The notes below the pieces were generated by a model. It did no database searches. It saw only the letters and a list, made by a program, of their open reading frames with translations, and was not told the DNA's origin. Position numbers and translations under genes: made by a program. From positions 94,045-158,044 of the forward strand of contig JACCGJ010018192.1 of the NCBI GenBank assembly GCA_013407085.1: a DNA stretch of 64,000 nt, in the 5' to 3' direction. The stretch is from Atriophallophorus winterbourni (taxonomy: Eukaryota; Platyhelminthes; Trematoda; Plagiorchiida; Microphallidae). Of this stretch, positions 58,618 to 64,000 are shown piece by piece (position 1 is the stretch's first letter; every line of letters begins with the position of its first letter).

Positions 58618-60194
58618 CTACAAATTGTAGCAAAAGGCAATGTTCTTGAGTACACTCACGGTGTCCCGACCCTGTTGAACTTCAACAACTCTTTTAATTC
58701 TTTCTGCCAGTTTGATGTGTTTCTTCCTTTTTGGTGGTGAGGGCTGACCACTCAACAGCTAGGTAATTGTGTTTTTGTTTAACATATGTTCTTTTTTGAT
58801 GCTGTCAATGAATCTGAACACATGAGGGAAGAACGCTCACACAAGAGACTGCATTCTGTTGTGCCAGGCCTCGATACTGTTGTTGGTTCGTGGCATGTCT
58901 GACATGGTGCGTTCGTACTGGTTCCACAGTTCGATGGGAAACATGGGGGCACGGCGTTCAGCTCCTTGCCGTCTTGGTGGCCTCCCGATCCAGGTGTCTT
59001 CAAAATAGTCAACAAATGCCTCGCCTCCCTTCTCTGCCATGCATGTGACGAAACCTTGATTTTCTGTCAGAGTTTCAAATGCCCCAACAACTTGGTCACG
59101 GGGAAGAAATGCAAGCGCAGAAAGACACCGAATCCAACATGCAAAAAGACCATCCTCTTCAGCATAGGTGGTCGCTAATCCAAGTTGCTGACACTTCCTC
59201 CAGCAGCACTGACCCAGATGAAAGAAGCAGCCTGTCACTACAAGGCCAGGAAACTCCTGTTCAAAAGCACGGATGGCAGCATTTTCAAAGTCACACATCA
59301 AGGTCGTCGGTGCAAGGTTTGGCTGCAGCTCTCTGAGAGCCTGTTTAAAAAAAGAAAGAAAAAAGATAAAAGCATAAAAACGCATATGTGTCAGTAAGGG
59401 GTGGAAAATGTCATGAAAATAATGAAAATGATGAAAATAACCCTAACGCTTATCATGCTGAATAAGATAATGGTATTGTGTACCTGTAGAACCCGACGAT
59501 ATACTGCCGTTGTTTTTCCAGGCAGCAGTGCAAACACCACCGGCATCATGAGTCCTTGGCAGAAACAGTGTATTGTGTACAATTGATGGAATGAGCTGGG
59601 CGCCATTTGAAATGTTCCATCGGCAAACCAGTGTTGACTTTCAGACAATAACATCAGATTTTCGTGGGTTGAGAAAATTAGAATGCGCTGAGAGCCAGGT
59701 CCAGAGTCGTGCAGAAGAAAGAGCTCACCATCATAAAAGGTCTTGTAGTCATCAGGAATATTCAGATCTTCCAGACTTGCAGGCAGTGGTGGGACCCCAC
59801 CATTGCGGTTTCGCGTTCTTTGTATTTGTCTCTTAAGTGCCCGTTCTTTTGGCAAAGAAGCTGCTATGACTTCAGAAACGCCTGTACACTGACTGGCAAT
59901 GATCATCATTGTGGTTTCTTCTGTTGTAGACGCTTGTCTTTTGATGGAATCAACTACCTTCAGAACATTCTGGCGACACGCGTCGGGGGCATGGTTGTGC
60001 TCTGAAGACTTCAAGATTGTATTTACACGGAGATGGAGTCGCCCGGAACAGTGGTCTTTACGCTTTCGTTCACACACATAAAATTCAACAGTGGGGTCAC
60101 TCTTGCTGGTTTCCTTTTTGTTGTACACGAAACCTTCGTAGCAAGCCTTAGGTTTCCCTTTTTCAGACAAATACCAAGTAACGTGTCTGTCCAT
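58618..60194 (-). pseudogene. MULE transposase with FLYWCH zinc finger, two exons, nonsense mutations
   Basis: Exon 1 (60194-59484) has an N-terminal FLYWCH-like finger (CYEGFVYN, FYVCERKRKDHCSGRLH, HNHAPD) and FADGTFQMAP with the first catalytic Asp. A 143 bp intron (GTACAC...TTAAACAG, 59483-59341) separates exon 2, which carries CDFENAAIRAF (second catalytic Asp), GCFFHLGQCCWRKCQ, LAFLP and TNNSIEAWHN. The frame meets TGA at 58837-58839 and TAG at 58759-58761 before a probable natural stop at 58618-58620. Downstream residues (FPHVFRFIDSIKKEH, LLSGQPSPPKRKKHI) are still family-like, so these are recent inactivating mutations. The protein would cut and paste the element. Confidence 0.88.
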
Positions 60195-60235
60195 TTTAAA
60201 AGGTAGCCTTCAACTGAACTATTTAACTATTTATG

Positions 60236-61850
60236 ACAATCAAACAAATTCAAATTCAAATTCAAAGAGTTATGAGTAAAAAGTTAATACTTTACAACAC
60301 CACAGAATAACGGTATTAATATAACATGAAAATACAATAGTATAAAAGCAATGGAGAATATCAAATGTAATGCTTACGAATGTTATTCTTTTGCATATGT
60401 AAGTCCAATTTCACTTTGAACGCCGCCAGGCAAAGAGAGTTCACCACATGTTGGGGTAGGGAATTCCAAAGAAATATAGCACGTATGGCGAAAAAATGGC
60501 GCCGACAGTCAATACGGGAACTTGGAACGTAAAGGGATAAGGTATGTCCGCGTGTCACTTTCCCATCACACACATCAAGCAAGTGTTTTAGTGGATGTCC
60601 TTCGGTAGACACAATTCTATAAGTCAGAATAATACGCGTAGTATCCTCCTTTGGGCAAAGTCGCATAGACCCAGACGTCGCAATCTTTCGGCGTACGGAA
60701 CATTGCGAAGACCCATCACTAACTTTGTTGCTCTATGATAGATTTTATCGAAGAGAGCAATATCCTTTCGCAGCCAATGAGCCCAGACCTCTACCGCATA
60801 CTCCATCACTAGGCGTTTGTGGGTCAGTAGCATCCGTTAACTTGCTTCCGGCTATTACCTTGGGCAAGCTCAACACGACGTTTTGTGGTAGGTTTTTTCT
60901 ATTAGCTTTCCATTCACGTTTGATAGTATCCGTCATTTCGGTTGTGAAGAAGGTTAGCTTTAAACGGCTAGGACTTTGCCCTTTATAGTTGGCAGACCGC
61001 GATATCCTAAAAGCATCCACAAGTATGGCAATTTTAATACCAATTGTTTCGTCCAGATATTTCCATTGTTTGTGGTCGTGCTCAGACTTTCCTTGAAATG
61101 TACGTCAGCAGCATCTTCCGAAACACCTAGAATTATAATACTTCTCGGATTACATTCTCCACGAGATTTCTGCGACGATTTTTGCTCCCACCATGGTAAG
61201 TCTGCATGGATACGACATGTAGTCTCTTGAACACCTCTAAGAATGTAAGCATTTAAGAGAACGTTTTCTACGTCCTCCGCAGATTGCGGCGTTATTCCCA
61301 AAAGGCGAGGATCATCCTTGTGAGGAGAATTCAGGTGGCGGTTTAATCGAACTATCGATGAAGTAGTAACTGCGGCCAAGCTCATCTGACTGCAGAGTTT
61401 ACACCACTCAGCTAAGTCATGTTTTTGCTTAGCTTCAAACAGCGTTTCCTGCGACTCGGTCACGTTTGTACATATAACGCTAAGGTTTACAACCGCGGAT
61501 TTTGTTGTATAATGTGAGTCAGTCATTTTAGTAGCAGTGGTTTTTTGAGTCCTTTTTCGTTTCCGTTAAGTCGAGGAGTCACTGATCTCAACGAACGCCT
61601 CCCCGTTTTAGTCACCATCTGCGCGGTTATCTGGGCAAATGTTGGCCTGCTCGAGTATAATGGATTATCTCCCGGCTCTTCGGCAGTAACGACGGGTAAC
61701 GACAGTGTCTTCATGACATTTATTATCAGTTCATTTAGTTTTTGTATACTGGATTCCATTCCATTTAGACGCGTCTCAATATCATATTCAGGGATCTTCG
61801 TTGCCGAGTAAACAAGTAAACAAGTGAACTGAGTTTAATCTCAAACCAGC
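60236..61850 (-). pseudogene. CR1-like retrotransposon with internal deletion, nested in MULE
   Basis: From 61759 down, ORF1 pieces read SSRPTFAQITAQMV, RSIIILGVSEDAADVHF and RLKLTFFTTEMTDTIKREWK, with frame breaks near 61523 and 61020. Near 60830 the sequence passes directly into the last part of ORF2: MEYAVEVWAHWLRKDI, TRGHTLSLYVPSSRIDCRR, FFAIRAIFLWNSLPQHVV. The endonuclease and RT core, about 2.5 kb, are missing. The 3' end is an (AATTTG)n-like repeat at 60246-60266. It sits upstream of the transposase start inside the MULE. Confidence 0.8.
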
Positions 61851-61930
61851 TAGAGTGACCCTACTGTTGATTTTTATGCGTGTGAACGAAAGCGCAAAGA
61901 CCACTGTTCTAGGCGACTCCATCTCCGTGG

Positions 61931-61954
61931 AACTGAGTTCAAGTGAACTCAGTT
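61931..61954. repeat. Perfect short palindrome next to right TIR
   Basis: AACTGAGTTC and GAACTCAGTT separated by AAGT; a related AACTGAGTTTAATCTCA lies at about 61828. Confidence 0.8.
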
Positions 61955-61960
61955 CACTTG

Positions 61961-62117
61961 TACAAGGAGCAATTGGTCGAGGAGCAATTGGGCAAGGATC
62001 AAATGTCCAAGGAGCAACTGTCCGAGGAGTAATTTGTCAAGGAGCAATTGTCAGAGGAGCAATTGTCAAGGATCAACTGTCGGGGAGCAATTGTCAAGGA
62101 GCAACTGTCGGTACCCC
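61961..62117. repeat. Right terminal inverted repeat of MULE
   Basis: Tandem CAAGGAGCAATTG-type units, the inverse of the left end; the outer 40 bp match best. Confidence 0.85.
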
Positions 62118-62126
62118 CTTTCTTAT

Positions 62127-64000
62127 ATTGCCTGTATTGGGGAATATTAGCATGAATACGAATATTCAGTGAATTGTTAGACCGAAGTAGGTGAGGATGT
62201 AGTTGAACGTTTTCCACGGCTACCTGCATTTTCTAAGTTAAACCTCAACAATCTTGGTTTAACCAGATGACGTGATTCATGCTGTCCAGTTAAAGGAGTC
62301 AAAGCTAACGGTACTATAGTTCACAAGATTTATAATTCCAAACTTTTAATTCCATTTTTCTTCATCGTCTTCGAAGAGGTTGCATTCAGGTTCAGGAATA
62401 TCAGTACACATGACAATAAAAGATTATGGCTAAAGATTGGTGACATGTTATTTTGTTTCTCTAATGCATTGTCACTTTTGGAAATACTTGGTTGTTTAAC
62501 GGCTTGCTTTTTACTTGCGGATTGTTTTAAATTTGGTTTCGACCTTTCCAAGGTATGTGGCTCATGTGAAAATCTCTGTTGTTCAGAATTGCTAGTTCGA
62601 ATGTCTCTATGTTGATGATCGCATTTTTGACATGTTGCCCCCCCAGAACCGGAGATGAAACACGAGCTTCACGCTCAATTTTACTCTTCATGTTGTCGAT
62701 CAATTTTCTGCATGCTCTCCTGTTAATTTAACATTCCCATATTAGGCTCATTCTGTGAGCTCGCAGTCGTCATTATAAAGTTTCTATGTTCAAATCTGCA
62801 TCAATGAAAGATATAGCATATTTCTGCCATTCAGTGTTTTTTGACAATTGCAATAGCATTAATAGTAATGGTAACGTCACACTTCAAGTAAATTATATCG
62901 TGAAAAATATAACGGCTAGCGTGTCGTGCTTCGTGACTTACCGAATTCTGAAAACTTTGGCACACGTGACCGCCATCGCAGAACTTAGCTAGTAAGATCA
63001 TGACGCCAGGTTAAAAAGATTATGGGTCGATCTGATTGGAAAATGTGTATACGCGCGTCAGATCGTATGAAGCAAAGTCGAGTTACAAGAGGAATAAAGG
63101 TTTCTAGAAGTGGGTTAGTGAATAATCTTAGCTTAGGAAAGGTTTATAACAAAATTCGTCGTAGCTTAAGCGTAGTGGGATGTATTCGAATGGTGTTAAA
63201 TTTAATCCAATAATCACTGTTGCACTCAAACCTACCACCGTAGGTATAGTTTGGTAAAAGATGATTTTTTTCTATAATTGCATGTCTGCCCGCAGGAATA
63301 TATTTTCACAATGGTTGTATTAAGAGGAAACCAGATAAAACGAGTTGAGATTTAAGTAGATCCAACAACGCAGGAGCACAGAAGAATGCGCCCGAAAATG
63401 GCTCGTAGTTTGTGTTGCACAGCGCGCGATACGTTTAACTTGGTTGTATTTCACATGCTCTTCTTACCACTCCATTTTCAAATCGCATTTCCTGATTTTG
63501 ATGTATATTGGTAATCAATTTATCGGATTACACACAAATCATAAATAGAATCAATCAACTCTTGTAGTTTTTTTTGGAAAACACATTATATATATATACA
63601 TTCAAATCTCAGTACTATGCCACCTGTTGGGACCGAGCAAGAGTGGCATATATATATATATATATATATAAGATGTAAAAACGTAGTTGAAGGCATAGCT
63701 TGTTATGTGTGCCAAAGATAAGCTTATTAAAAATGCTCCAGCATTCTGGTCAAGCATTACGAATCCCGTTACAAAAATTGTTTCCTTGATTGGATGTGTG
63801 TGAATTGTAAGCGGAAGGCAAGGGAAGCACTCATGAGGACCTCTGCCATAGTATGAACAACGACGTTGTATCAGAAGGTAGAAATTCGCCGTTGTCATAC
63901 GCCAAAGTGGTTCGAAAGATGACACCACCATCAATAAAACCGGGTCCTATCGGAAGTACCATCGGTAGAGATCAAAAAGCACCACAGGGAGATAAAAATA
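62127..64000. other. Unassigned end of window with (TA)n tracts
   Basis: Minus-strand open frame at 62551-62330 and sequence above it (RRACRKLIDNMKSKIEREAR) could be a retroelement ORF1 remnant but is not diagnostic. (TA)n tracts lie at 63588-63600 and 63648-63671. No gene identified. Confidence 0.35.

Larger units (their letters stand above)
58168..62117 (-). mobile_element. MULE-type DNA transposon with subrepeat TIRs
   Basis: The ends are inverted repeats of about 160 bp, both starting GGG and reaching CGACAGTTGCTCC within a few bases. Flanks CTTTCTGAT (58159-58167) and CTTTCTTAT (62118-62126) form a 9 bp target-site duplication with one mismatch, the size typical of Mutator-like elements. 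Inside, on the minus strand, lies a FLYWCH/MULE transposase gene. Between that gene and the right TIR is a nested CR1-like copy. The element is 3.95 kb including the nested copy. Confidence 0.85.

Noticed and set aside
63602..63934. 110-codon minus-strand open frame
   Set aside because: Runs through a (TA)n tract (poly Tyr-Ile) and has no recognisable domain.

Overview
The window looks like a repeat-rich animal genome with split genes, most likely a digenean flatworm, possibly a schistosome relative. Three things point there: an AT-rich background crowded with CR1-, RTE- and Penelope-type retroelement remnants; a tRNA-derived SINE carrying a hammerhead ribozyme with the architecture of schistosome SM-alpha repeats; and a host gene with short exons, long introns and consensus GT-AG splice sites. 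The species is not identified from sequence alone.

Layout. 0-12 kb is packed with non-LTR retrotransposons. There is a 5'-truncated CR1-like copy with an open 593-residue reverse transcriptase frame (104-1885), a second truncated copy (about 2.63-4.06 kb), and a nearly full-length copy of the same family in inverted tail-to-tail orientation (about 4.44-8.87 kb, PHD-finger ORF1 plus EN-RT ORF2, broken by stops, frameshifts and a 420 bp insertion). Older EN and RT fragments follow. 12-23.7 kb is mostly low-information DNA with dispersed repeats: a SINE, RTE 3' ends and hammerhead-bearing repeats.

23.8-53.0 kb on the + strand holds the one clear host gene, a long-chain acyl-CoA synthetase (ACSL/FACS type). 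Twelve exons join in phase to encode 573 residues with a stop at 53015 and AATAAA downstream. The N-terminal exons and the short exon expected to carry the A3/A4 motif were not found. Its introns contain a Penelope-like element, SINEs, RTE pieces, an unclassified repeat, and a tandem array of hammerhead-bearing repeats (43.1-44.1 kb).

53-58 kb has further hammerhead-repeat debris and an old CR1 copy. 58.17-62.12 kb is a MULE-type DNA transposon with long terminal inverted repeats made of short subrepeats, a near-perfect 9 bp target-site duplication, a two-exon FLYWCH/MULE transposase with nonsense mutations, and a nested, internally deleted CR1 copy. The last 2 kb has no recognised gene.

The most unusual signal is the abundance of hammerhead ribozyme folds, in at least four structural versions: the SINE, two related tandem-repeat families with palindromic minimal stem III, and a Penelope-linked version. 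Stem I shows covariation between copies. In the ACSL introns the intact-core tandem-family copies lie mainly antisense to the gene, whereas the sense-strand copies are mutated in core or stems.
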